The notes below the pieces were generated by a model, which saw only the letters and a program-made list of their open reading frames with translations, was not told the DNA's origin and searched no databases. From positions 62,001-126,000 of the forward strand of contig NZ_JAHHZM010000008.1 in the NCBI RefSeq assembly GCF_018642165.1: DNA of 64,000 bases. Direction: 5' to 3'. How positions within the stretch are numbered: position 1 is the first letter of the stretch; each line of letters opens with the position of its first letter. Below are positions 37,072 through 45,092 of this stretch, piece after piece. The position numbers and the translations under genes were made by a program. The stretch comes from Echinicola shivajiensis (GTDB taxonomy: Bacteria; Bacteroidota; Bacteroidia; Cytophagales; Cyclobacteriaceae).

Positions 37072-37650
37072 TTGAGCAATCAGGAACTGATAGAGCACTT
37101 TAAACAAGTCTTTCCTTTGCAAGAGGCCGATTTAAAGGTTTTTCTTTCGAAGTTTAAATCCCTTTGCCTGAAAAAAGGGGAATACTTTATCCATGAAGGA
37201 CAGATTTGTAAAAAAATCGGATTCATCCTCGAGGGAAGCATGCTTTGCTCATACAATAAAGACGGACAGGAGATCATTGATGAGTTCTCCTTGGACAAAG
37301 AATTCATAACGGATTATTATAGTTTTTTGACCCACTTGCCTGCAGATAAGAATGTCAAGTGCCTGGAAGATTCCGAACTTTTGGTCATAGCTTATGACGA
37401 TATTCAAAGCTTATACAGTCAAAATCCAATTTATGAGAAGCTGGGAAGGATCATGGCCGAAAAGCTTTTTATCAATTGGCAGCAAAAAAACAAATCCCTG
37501 ATGTTGGACAATGCTGAGACCAGGTATTCAAAACTCATCAACAGAAGACCCGACCTGCCTCAGCGCATCCCACAATACCTAATCGCATCCTATCTTAATA
37601 TAAAACCCGAAACCCTAAGCCGCATCCGCAAAAAGCTGGCCTCCTCATAA
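37072..37650 (+). CDS. Crp/Fnr family transcriptional regulator
   Basis: A 192-residue regulator with an N-terminal cyclic-nucleotide-binding-type beta-roll (about 10-115, ICKKIGFILEGSMLCSYNKD) and a C-terminal helix-turn-helix (about 160-190). The recognition helix KPETLSRIRKKL has the E-xx-S-R pattern that in Fnr reads TTGAT half-sites, rather than the Crp type. There is no N-terminal cysteine cluster, so it is not an Fnr-like oxygen sensor of the usual kind; four cysteines are scattered in the sensor domain. The start is a TTG at 37072, with no ATG for about 58 codons. Confidence 0.88.
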   Translation: MSNQELIEHFKQVFPLQEADLKVFLSKFKSLCLKKGEYFIHEGQICKKIGFILEGSMLCSYNKDGQEIIDEFSLDKEFITDYYSFLTHLPADKNVKCLEDSELLVIAYDDIQSLYSQNPIYEKLGRIMAEKLFINWQQKNKSLMLDNAETRYSKLINRRPDLPQRIPQYLIASYLNIKPETLSRIRKKLASS

Positions 37651-37665
37651 AGCCCTATTTCTTTC

Positions 37666-37679
37666 TTGATCTAGGTCAA
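37666..37679 (+). promoter_or_regulatory. Fnr-type palindrome, candidate operator of the nitroreductase gene
   Basis: TTGATCTAGGTCAA is one base from the Fnr consensus TTGATnnnnATCAA. It lies 56 bases before the nitroreductase ATG and about 41.5 bases before the likely transcription start, the classic position of a class II Crp/Fnr activator. It is directly downstream of a regulator whose recognition helix should read TTGAT. Confidence 0.55.
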
Positions 37680-37701
37680 TCATTTTAGCAATACTGCTCT
37701 T

Positions 37702-37709
37702 TAGCTTTG
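37702..37709 (+). promoter_or_regulatory. -7 promoter element of the nitroreductase gene
   Basis: TAGCTTTG matches the Bacteroidota consensus TAnnTTTG exactly. Transcription would start around 37713-37716, about 20 bases before the ATG at 37735. No good -33 TTG element is visible upstream, which fits a promoter that needs an activator. Confidence 0.55.
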
Positions 37710-37734
37710 TTCTATTAACCTATGATAAAGCTAT

Positions 37735-38904
37735 ATGCGACGAAGGAACTTTATGATAAAAGCTGGTCAGATGATGACTGTTTCCATGTTTATGTCGGCT
37801 GCAGTTGACTCCTCAATTTTGGCAGCTTCCAACCCTAAACTTCAAAAGCCCGAACGCTGGAAAAAAAGGCCCAAGCCCAATGATTTTGACCAACCGATTT
37901 TAAAGGCCATAGCTTTGGGGATCAATGCTCCAAGTCCCCATAATACACAGTCTTGGAAATTTAAAATTGTCGATGAGCTGGAAATGCTACTCTATGTAGA
38001 CGAAAACAGACTTTTGCCTGCCACTGATCCACCATCAAGGCAAATCCATATGGGCGCTGGGTGTTTTATCGAAACACTGGTCATCGGAGCCAGTAGTTTG
38101 GGTTATCAGACTCAAGTGGATTATTTTCCTGAAGGCTACTATGACGCATCTGATTTTGGTCAAAAGCCTGTAGCTTTCATTCGCATTGAGGAAGGAGGCG
38201 CTAAGGATCCATTGGCTGATTATATTTACAAAAGGCAAACTAACCGGAAAGCCTATACGGCAGAGAAGATTTCACAAGCCACTTTTGAAAATGTTAAGAT
38301 CACTGCAGGAAAAAGCCATTCCAGACTGCTCTTTAAAAATGAGGATTTGACAGCCCTAAAAAACATTTTTTATCAGGGGCTGGACATAGAATCCAGGACC
38401 TACCGGACCAATGAGGAAACTAGGCTCCTGTTCAGTTTCAGTGAAAAACAAAGAGCCGAAAAACGTTATGGATTGAGCATGCCCCAAATGGGCTATGAAG
38501 GCTTATCAAAAACCATAGTGGAATTGGCTGTAGATAATGGCAATCCTAAAAAATGGCATGATCCAAAGACTATTGATAAATCCATGAAGTCCATTAAAAA
38601 AGCCATTGACAGTACCCAAGGGGTAGTTTGTTGGATTAGCCCAAGCAATGATTTCCAGGACTGGCTTGCATCAGGCAGGGACTTTGTCAGGTTTTCACTT
38701 TCCCTTAGCAAACACGAAATGTATTCCCATCCCTATAATCAGGTCATTCAAGAATTTGATGAGATGAAGAAACTTAGTAAGGAACTTGACCAGATTTGGG
38801 ATGTTCAAGCTGGTGAAAAAATACAGATGATGGTAAGGATTGGGAAATGCAAAGCGCCCTATTACAGTTACCGCCTGCATCTGCAAAATTATTTGATAGC
38901 ATAA
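37735..38904 (+). CDS. Acg-like nitroreductase-family flavoprotein with Tat signal
   Basis: A 389-residue member of the nitroreductase superfamily, of the Acg type in which two nitroreductase halves are fused. The start MRRRNFMIKAGQMM is a twin-arginine signal, so the protein should be exported folded with its FMN. The FMN-binding region is in NAPSPHNTQSWKFKIVDE, and the KRQTNRKAY block is also typical. Acg proteins in other bacteria are linked to hypoxia or nitrosative stress; the natural substrate is not known. The promoter region carries an Fnr-like site and a -7 element. Confidence 0.87.
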   Translation: MRRRNFMIKAGQMMTVSMFMSAAVDSSILAASNPKLQKPERWKKRPKPNDFDQPILKAIALGINAPSPHNTQSWKFKIVDELEMLLYVDENRLLPATDPPSRQIHMGAGCFIETLVIGASSLGYQTQVDYFPEGYYDASDFGQKPVAFIRIEEGGAKDPLADYIYKRQTNRKAYTAEKISQATFENVKITAGKSHSRLLFKNEDLTALKNIFYQGLDIESRTYRTNEETRLLFSFSEKQRAEKRYGLSMPQMGYEGLSKTIVELAVDNGNPKKWHDPKTIDKSMKSIKKAIDSTQGVVCWISPSNDFQDWLASGRDFVRFSLSLSKHEMYSHPYNQVIQEFDEMKKLSKELDQIWDVQAGEKIQMMVRIGKCKAPYYSYRLHLQNYLIA

Positions 38905-38938
38905 GAGCCGGTATAATACCGTCCACTTATGCTATCAA
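38893..38938 (+). terminator. Inverted repeat after the nitroreductase gene
   Basis: TTGATAGCATAAG and CTTATGCTATCAA pair over 13 bases, with a smaller hairpin CGGTA/TACCG inside the loop. The left arm includes the stop codon. No T-run follows. Confidence 0.55.
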
Positions 38939-39102
38939 TAAAGTTAAATTTCAAAGAAGTGGAAAATTATCAGCAATATTATTTATATGTATATCCTAAA
39001 TCATATTATTTTACTAAAAAAGACCTTTCACAAACACTGTAGCATAGATAATCCCTCAAGCAAAACACTTTTCCAAAAACCCAACAATCAAATATTATCA
39101 TC

Positions 39103-39663
39103 ATGGCAAAACTGACCTCTTTCACATTTATCTCATTAAATGGATTCTATAAAGGACCTCAGGAAAATATCGACTGGCACCAACACGGAGGAGAAGAAGC
39201 TGACTATTCTGCTAAAAGTTTAAAATCAAACAGTATTCTGCTCTTTGGCAGGGTGACCTATGAAATGATGAAAAGCTTCTGGCCTAGTCAAATGGCCTAT
39301 GATGGCTTTCCAGAAGTAGCAGAGGGAATGAACAAAGCAGAAAAATTAGTAGTAAGCAAAAGCCTGGAAACTGCAGGCTGGCAAAACACCAAAATCATCA
39401 AGGCAAACCTAATTGAAGAAATCACCCAATTAAAACAGTTTGGAGAAAAAAACATCACACTCTTGGGCAGTGGAAAGGTCCTTGAGCAACTGGCCGCAGC
39501 CAATTTAATCGACGAATACCAAATAATGATTGACCCGGTTTTTGTTGGAGGCGGAACACCCATTATAGACCACCTGAATAATAATATCATCCTTGAATTA
39601 AAGGATTGCAAAACTTTCAAAAGCGGAACCATCTTGCTTAATTATCTTCCCAAATTAAAATAA
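39103..39663 (+). CDS. Dihydrofolate reductase-family protein (RibD C-terminal domain type)
   Basis: A 186-residue protein of the RibD_C/DHFR-like superfamily that uses NADPH. Family blocks are SFTFISLNGFYKGPQENIDW at the start, NSILLFGRVTYEMMKSFWP, the pyrophosphate-binding KNITLLGSGKVLEQLAAANL, and IDPVFVGGGTPI. The protein is complete. It is the yyaP-like type found as stand-alone genes, whose reaction is mostly unknown; true DHFR activity is unlikely. The carbon-nitrogen hydrolase gene follows 16 bases downstream. Confidence 0.88.
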   Translation: MAKLTSFTFISLNGFYKGPQENIDWHQHGGEEADYSAKSLKSNSILLFGRVTYEMMKSFWPSQMAYDGFPEVAEGMNKAEKLVVSKSLETAGWQNTKIIKANLIEEITQLKQFGEKNITLLGSGKVLEQLAAANLIDEYQIMIDPVFVGGGTPIIDHLNNNIILELKDCKTFKSGTILLNYLPKLK

Positions 39664-39679
39664 AAAAGGATCTCCTGGC

Positions 39680-40429
39680 ATGAAAATAGGAATCGCACAA
39701 ATAAAGCCCAGCAAAGGAAATATACAGGAGAATATCCAGATCCATAAAAAGTGGATTGAAGCTTCTATTTCGGAAAAGGTAGACATTATCGTTTTTCCTG
39801 AACTGTCACTTACAGGTTATGAACCAGAACTTGCTCAAGAATTGGCCCTGGAGATAAATGATGTTAGATTGGATGAGTTTCAGAAATTATCAGACCAAAA
39901 CAATATCACCATTGGACTTGGCATCCCCTTCAAAAAAGCATTGGGTATCTCCATTGGCATGGTCATATTTCAACCTAAGCAATCGAGGATTATATATTCA
40001 AAACAAAGATTACATCCTGACGAATTGCCCTATTTTATTGAAGGAGAGGAACAAGTGGTAGTAAATGTAAAAAATCACAAAATTGCCCCAGCCATCTGCT
40101 TTGAATCCTTACAGGAGGACCATGCAGAAAATGCCCAAAAGCTAGGTGCTGAAATCTATTTGGCCAGCGTGGCCAAATCTGAAAATGGAATTAAAAAGGC
40201 TTATGAGCACTATCCAAAAATCGCTAGGAAATTTTCAATGCCCATACTGATGGCCAATTGTTTTGGATTTTGCGACAATTATTTTAGTGCTGGGCAAAGT
40301 GCAGTCTGGAATAAAGAAGGAAAAATTTTAGAGAAACTAAAAAAGGATAGTGAGGGACTATTGGTTTTTGACACTGAAATTGGGGAGGTAATTAATAATA
40401 AATTAAAATGTCTAAATAATCGGGGCTAG
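39680..40429 (+). CDS. Carbon-nitrogen hydrolase (nitrilase superfamily)
   Basis: A 249-residue cytoplasmic hydrolase with the nitrilase E-K-C catalytic triad: Glu41 in VFPELSLTGYEP, the lysine in SKQRLHPDE, and the cysteine in IAPAICFESLQEDHAE. All three residues are intact. The family splits amide bonds in small molecules; the branch cannot be named from sequence alone. It shares a likely transcript with the DHFR-like gene just upstream. Confidence 0.9.
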   Translation: MKIGIAQIKPSKGNIQENIQIHKKWIEASISEKVDIIVFPELSLTGYEPELAQELALEINDVRLDEFQKLSDQNNITIGLGIPFKKALGISIGMVIFQPKQSRIIYSKQRLHPDELPYFIEGEEQVVVNVKNHKIAPAICFESLQEDHAENAQKLGAEIYLASVAKSENGIKKAYEHYPKIARKFSMPILMANCFGFCDNYFSAGQSAVWNKEGKILEKLKKDSEGLLVFDTEIGEVINNKLKCLNNRG

Positions 40430-40615
40430 TCCAATATAGGGTATTTCATATAAACAAATAATTCTCTAGTTTAAAGGATATAAATATTAAAACTACTTAT
40501 GATTAATCGTAGTATATCAATTGCTGTCAGGGCATATTTTCACACCTAAGATGAGAGAATAAATCAAAGGAATATAATATTTCAGCCTTTATCCGCTCAT
40601 TTGAACATATAAAAA

Positions 40616-41182
40616 ATGAAAACATTTATAACTTTTTTATTACTCATATCAATCCTTCAAATAACAGTTCAAACTGTTGACATTGATAAACTGAAATCTG
40701 CCTTCTCAAAATTAGAAAAGAGGAACAACCTTACTAATCAAAGAACATTTTTTGAATTGTTTCCCAACTCCTTCGATGCATTTGAGCAGACTTTTGGATA
40801 TAAAAATGGAAAGGCAGCACCACTATATGACGGACACGAATATGTGGTTAAATTCTTTTCTCTTGATAGTATTCCTGAACATGAACAAATGAACAAGTGG
40901 ATTAATATTTCAATTGGGGGCCATTGGGAGGCTGATGCTATCAACTACTTTCAATATCAACTGAGGCCAAGAATTTTAAAGAACACCAACTTGACCTATG
41001 AACTTCTTAAGAAAAGAAGCGAAAAAGATACTGAAGCTTTCTTCTACTTTTTCTTTAATCAGGTCCATCCTGAGTTTGAAAAGGTCCCTAATGAATTTGA
41101 ATCGATTAAAAAACTTGACAATGAATTTTATAGCCTAATTTTAAAAGGATACCAACGTGCCATTAAAGACAGTGGACATTAA
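40616..41182 (+). CDS. Uncharacterised protein, probably exported (188 aa)
   Basis: The first 20 residues (MKTFITFLLLISILQITVQT) form a likely signal peptide. The rest is mostly helical and rich in aromatic and charged residues, with a FELFPNSFDAFEQTFGY block followed by DGHEYVVKFF. No known domain is recognised. It is preceded by a 186-base gap and ends ten bases from the convergent cryptochrome gene, with no terminator visible between. Confidence 0.7.
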   Translation: MKTFITFLLLISILQITVQTVDIDKLKSAFSKLEKRNNLTNQRTFFELFPNSFDAFEQTFGYKNGKAAPLYDGHEYVVKFFSLDSIPEHEQMNKWINISIGGHWEADAINYFQYQLRPRILKNTNLTYELLKKRSEKDTEAFFYFFFNQVHPEFEKVPNEFESIKKLDNEFYSLILKGYQRAIKDSGH

Positions 41183-41192
41183 GAGTAATCCT

Positions 41193-42674
41193 TTACCCCA
41201 ATCCATCCAAAAACGCTTCAGCCTTCTCCAATAGCTTTTCCCTCTTGGCTATGTCCATTTTATCAAGTGTTCCTAAAAGCATCTTTAATCTTGGATTTTT
41301 CTTGAAAAAATCTTGGTGCACATGCATAAAGCGCCAGAAAAGTGCATCCCAGATTTCTTCCCAATCACCCTTAGGAAAATCACTCATTTTCTTCAGGTAG
41401 TTACTTCCACTGATATAAGGCTTTGTGGCCATCAATCCACCATCGGCAAACTGACTCATACCATAAACATTCGGCACCATCACCCAATCATAGGCATCGA
41501 TATACATTTCCATAAACCAGCGGTACACCTCCTCGGGATCAAATTCACAAAGCAGCATAAAATTGCCCAGCACCATCAGTCTTTCAATATGGTGGTTATA
41601 GGCAGTATTAAGCGTCTTCTTGATCGTCATATCGATGGGAACAATCCCCGTATTTCCCTCCCAAAAAGCTGTTGGGATCTTACGGTCAAAACCCCAAAAA
41701 TTGCTGGTTCGCTCTTCTGAGCCCTTCCATTCATATACCCCGCGGATAAACTCACGCCAGCCCATGATCTGCCGCACAAAGCCTTCCAGAGAATTCAAGG
41801 GAACCTCATTTTCTTCTGCAAAAGCAATTGCCCTATCCAGTACTTTTATGGGAGAAAGCAAGCCCACATTCAGCAAGGGCGTCAGCACACTGTGATTCAA
41901 AATACTTTCTGTCCATACTATGGCATCCTCATAAGGTCCAAATTCCTCAAACCGCTGCTCTAGAAATTGCTCCAGCCATGATGCTGCGGCTTCAAAAGTC
42001 ACCGGATAATAAAACCCATTGTCTATACTCCCATAATTACCAGCAAAGTGTTTTTTCACATAATCCTTTGCCTCCTTGATATAGGCATTTTCTTTGGGCC
42101 AGTGGACTTGGGGAGGACTTTTCTTTTTGGGATATTTCTTTCTATTATCGGCATCAAAGCTCCATTGACCTCCCACTGGATGCTCACCATCCATCAACAC
42201 ATCCCGCTTTTTCCTTTGCTGGGCATAGAAATCTGCTTGGAAGTATTTTTTATTTTTACCGAAATATTCCTCCAGTTCAGCTTTGGTATTAAGAAAAAGC
42301 TGACTTTCATGCAACTCTAGCGCTATTCCTTCCAACTGGCATGCCTTTCTGATGCGACTTTCCAGCCAATTGTCCGTCGGGTCAATGGTAACAATTTTCT
42401 CCACCCCTTCCTTGGCCAGCAGAGGAATCAAATTTCGAATATCTGAGTTCTTATCCGTACTAGGGATATAGTTTAGTTCTATTCCAATATCCTTGAGATA
42501 ATCCTGATAGGCCTGCATGCTTGCCCTATGAAAAAGCAATTTTTGTTGGTGGAATTTATACTGACGAAAAAACAAATACTCTTCCACTAAGTACACTGCA
42601 TAGCCATTGTCCATCAAGGGACTTTTTTTATGTAACTCGTGGGGAAAAATAATATTGACAGTTTGCTCAGTCAT
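41193..42674 (-). CDS. Cryptochrome/photolyase of the FeS-BCP (PhrB-like) family lacking cluster cysteines
   Basis: A 493-residue flavoprotein of the prokaryotic 6-4 photolyase class (FeS-BCP/CryPro). The N-terminal antenna domain (about 1-130) opens NIIFPHELHKKSPLMDNG, and the C-terminal FAD domain includes the family blocks GFVRQIMGWREFIRGVYEW, TAYNHHIERLMVLGNFMLL and PNVYGMSQFADGGLMATKPY. In PhrB, the following stretch supplies cysteines for a [4Fe-4S] cluster; here it reads MSDFPKGDWEEIWDALFWRF, shortened and without cysteine. The whole protein has only C112 and C376, so the cluster cannot form. The start overlaps the upstream photolyase gene by eight bases. Confidence 0.88.
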   Translation of the reverse strand: MTEQTVNIIFPHELHKKSPLMDNGYAVYLVEEYLFFRQYKFHQQKLLFHRASMQAYQDYLKDIGIELNYIPSTDKNSDIRNLIPLLAKEGVEKIVTIDPTDNWLESRIRKACQLEGIALELHESQLFLNTKAELEEYFGKNKKYFQADFYAQQRKKRDVLMDGEHPVGGQWSFDADNRKKYPKKKSPPQVHWPKENAYIKEAKDYVKKHFAGNYGSIDNGFYYPVTFEAAASWLEQFLEQRFEEFGPYEDAIVWTESILNHSVLTPLLNVGLLSPIKVLDRAIAFAEENEVPLNSLEGFVRQIMGWREFIRGVYEWKGSEERTSNFWGFDRKIPTAFWEGNTGIVPIDMTIKKTLNTAYNHHIERLMVLGNFMLLCEFDPEEVYRWFMEMYIDAYDWVMVPNVYGMSQFADGGLMATKPYISGSNYLKKMSDFPKGDWEEIWDALFWRFMHVHQDFFKKNPRLKMLLGTLDKMDIAKREKLLEKAEAFLDGLG

Positions 42675-43761
42675 CTATCCAGCTCTTTTGGCACTTTTTC
42701 CAAAATGCAAAAAAGGAAGGGTAATAGCCCTTCACCGTAAACATCCAATCCCTGGGATCTTCAGTGCCTTTATAATGTCCATTTAAAGGATGTTCTTTAT
42801 AGAAAATATCATCCAAGCCAAATTTTTCCTCCAGTTCCAAAAACTCCCCTACCATTACTTGAAAACCTTCAATATTTTCTGCCAGCTTCAATATAAAGTC
42901 AATGGTTTTTGGGGCCACTGGATACTGATCAAAATGGCTTGGTTCCAATAATAACACCCTGTTGGCATCCACATCCTTCCTCCATTGTGGATCAAGGTTA
43001 TAAAAATTATAAATCAAGGTCGGCTTTTGGGGATCTAGCACCAAGGCCTTGGTCTCAGGAAGGTTTACTGTTAAATTAGGTAATGCAGTAGGTTTTAATT
43101 GCTCAGGAATATCTATTTCGGCCAATTCCTCATAACTTCGATCCAGAAAAGTTCCCCGCTGAGCTGAATGGCAATATTTATTGATATTCTCTTGATTGGC
43201 CAGGTATTTTTTGTGGCTATTGCTTCCTGCCACCCATTGCCAACTCAGCGCATTACTGGCCCAGTCTCCATCAAACAAATGATAATACATCCATTTTGCA
43301 GGGATTTTCCAATGACTCTGTCCAATATTACATGCCAATGCCGCCAAATACATGCGCACATGGTTATGAAGATACCCTGTTTCGTAAAACTCTCCGATTA
43401 ACTGATCAATGACCTTAATTCCCGTATTGGTCTCAATAATAGCTTTGGGCATTTCGTGGTTATTTACGGGGCTTTGGCTTTGCTTCACATCTTTGTTGAT
43501 CGCATTTCCTTTTGCAATCCAAACCTGCTGCCAATAATCCCTCCATGCCAATTCTTGAAGAAATTTGGTAATTTGTGATGGTTGATATCCTTTTGCCAAT
43601 ACATGCTCCATCACTTGCTTGGTGGAGATCACTCCCCTGGAGATATAGGGGGAAAGGTAGCTTACAGCTCCATCAAGAAAATTACGCGAGCGACCATAAG
43701 CTATTGGGTCCACCTGAGCCAAGCGATGGATTATCTGATCATATGCCGTGGGAAAACACAT
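42667..43761 (-). CDS. Photolyase-like flavoprotein with apparent circular domain permutation
   Basis: A 364-residue protein. Its first 200 residues are the FAD-binding helical domain of class I photolyases: YLSPYISRGVIS (36-46), QELAWRDYWQQVW (69-81), GYLHNHVRMYLAA (129-141) and DWASNALSWQWVAGSNSHK (166-184). There is no antenna domain in front. After a linker, residues 246-364 look like the antenna (alpha/beta) domain placed last: RVLLLEPSHFDQYPVAPKT, FQVMVGEFLEL, and YYPSFFAFWKKC, which resembles the FTPFxK end of that domain. The ATG at 43759-43761 is one base after the SRPBCC stop and is preferred to upstream in-frame starts. Confidence 0.85.
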   Translation of the reverse strand: MCFPTAYDQIIHRLAQVDPIAYGRSRNFLDGAVSYLSPYISRGVISTKQVMEHVLAKGYQPSQITKFLQELAWRDYWQQVWIAKGNAINKDVKQSQSPVNNHEMPKAIIETNTGIKVIDQLIGEFYETGYLHNHVRMYLAALACNIGQSHWKIPAKWMYYHLFDGDWASNALSWQWVAGSNSHKKYLANQENINKYCHSAQRGTFLDRSYEELAEIDIPEQLKPTALPNLTVNLPETKALVLDPQKPTLIYNFYNLDPQWRKDVDANRVLLLEPSHFDQYPVAPKTIDFILKLAENIEGFQVMVGEFLELEEKFGLDDIFYKEHPLNGHYKGTEDPRDWMFTVKGYYPSFFAFWKKCQKSWIDD

Positions 43762-43762
43762 A

Positions 43763-44254
43763 TTACTTTTCCAGAATTTCATCAGGCTTGTATTTCCCAA
43801 ATTTCTCCTCGACTGCCTTGAAACGATAATCAAAAATTTGTTTCAATTGTCTTTTTATAAAGACAGCATTGGCAAGTGCTCCCAATGGACCCAAGGGAGG
43901 TTGATAGGTTACTATATCCGACATAAGCACCCCTCCTTCTTGGAGGAGTGTCAAACGGTGTTGGTGATGCCACATAACATAGGGACCAATGCGCTGCTCA
44001 TCCACAAAAAATTCTTTTTCCTTCACTTGAGTAATTTCTGTCACCCAAGTCATTTTGATGCCCAGCAATGGACTTACCTTATAGGAAATAATCATTCCGG
44101 GGTACATCTTCTCAGGCAAGTTTTTAGAAGTGATATCAAATCCCATATGATCTGGAGTGATCACTTTCAAATTTGCCGGAGAAGAAATAAAATCCCAAAC
44201 CTCCTCCAAACTGGCAGGAATTTTTTGCTCGGTAAATAGCTGGTAATGTGCCAT
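43763..44254 (-). CDS. SRPBCC-family ligand-binding protein
   Basis: A 163-residue START/Bet v 1-like helix-grip protein. The start MAHYQLFTEQKIPASLEEVW and the segment FISSPANLKVITPDHMGFDI are typical of the SRPBCC (CoxG/polyketide cyclase-like) subgroup often encoded next to photolyases. It binds a hydrophobic ligand in other members; the ligand here is unknown. It is the first gene of a three-gene operon: the permuted photolyase starts one base after its stop, and the cryptochrome overlaps that gene by eight bases. Confidence 0.9.
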   Translation of the reverse strand: MAHYQLFTEQKIPASLEEVWDFISSPANLKVITPDHMGFDITSKNLPEKMYPGMIISYKVSPLLGIKMTWVTEITQVKEKEFFVDEQRIGPYVMWHHQHRLTLLQEGGVLMSDIVTYQPPLGPLGALANAVFIKRQLKQIFDYRFKAVEEKFGKYKPDEILEK

Positions 44255-44580
44255 GAATATTGATTAATTTTTATTCTCATTCATTTATCTTCTCCTTAGA
44301 TCAGATCTACAAGCATTAAACATTACTGGCCAGGAATTGTTTGATAGTATTTAGCTACAACTCTCTCTAAACGATCTTAAGTACATGTCGAACCTTTAGT
44401 TTTAGTCGGTCGAGCGGAGTTGAGACCCTACGATTTCTTATTTCTTAATACGCCCCCGACTCTACTTGGTGGTAAGACAGGTCCGCTCAGGGTAAAAGGG
44501 AGATTGGAACCCTGTCTTAGATATTGACAGGTGTATTAGTGTAACAGTACTAATAGGCTTGAAGCATTTAGGAACAGGAT
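44255..44580. other. Intergenic region with repeat-like sequence
   Basis: The 326-base gap between the TspO and SRPBCC genes holds no reading frame of note. GGTCGAGCGGAGTTGAGACC (44408-44427) is like the CTCGACTCCGCTCGACC element scattered through Bacteroidota intergenic DNA. A 9-base inverted repeat TAAGACAGG/CCTGTCTTA sits at 44473-44519. The promoter of the SRPBCC operon must also lie here, and the 3' end of the TspO transcript. Confidence 0.5.
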
Positions 44581-45081
44581 TTAGCTATTTAACCACCAAA
44601 TACTAATATTCAGAATAGAGGCAAAGCTGACCCAGAGGATATAGGGGATTTGTAAATAGGCTGCCCATTTATTTACCCTATGAAAACTAATAATCATCCA
44701 CAGGATCATTCCCCATAAAACCAAAATTTCAATAGCCGCTAAGCCTGGCAAATGAAAATAAAAGAATATAAAGCTCCAGCAGAAATTCAATAATAACTGA
44801 ATAAAAAATATCCTCAAAGCTTTTGTCCTAATTGCACTTTTTGGAGACTGCCAAATCAGATAAAGGCTTACCCCCATCAAGGCATAAAGGGTAGTCCAAA
44901 CAGGGCCAAACACACTATTAGGGGGATTAAAGCTTGGTTTTTCCAAGCCTGCATACCAGGTTTGAATGTTACCGATATTGGCCAAACCAGATATGCTCCC
45001 CAAGAGCACAATCCCGAGCACGCAAATTAATAGCTTCAGCCAGTTGATTTTATTTTTTTGAAAATCTAAAATGGTATCCAT
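44581..45081 (-). CDS. TspO/MBR family protein
   Basis: A 166-residue, five-helix membrane protein of the translocator protein family. The conserved blocks include GLANIGNIQTWYAGLEKPSF with the WY..L.KP..NPP loop, FGPVWTTLYALMGVSLYLIW, and LLLNFCWSFIFFYFHLPGLA. TspO binds porphyrins and in bacteria regulates pigment and stress responses to light and oxygen, which fits the photolyase genes downstream. It follows the SDR gene by 11 bases and is the second gene of that pair. Confidence 0.93.
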   Translation of the reverse strand: MDTILDFQKNKINWLKLLICVLGIVLLGSISGLANIGNIQTWYAGLEKPSFNPPNSVFGPVWTTLYALMGVSLYLIWQSPKSAIRTKALRIFFIQLLLNFCWSFIFFYFHLPGLAAIEILVLWGMILWMIISFHRVNKWAAYLQIPYILWVSFASILNISIWWLNS

Positions 45082-45092
45082 AAAAAATAATT

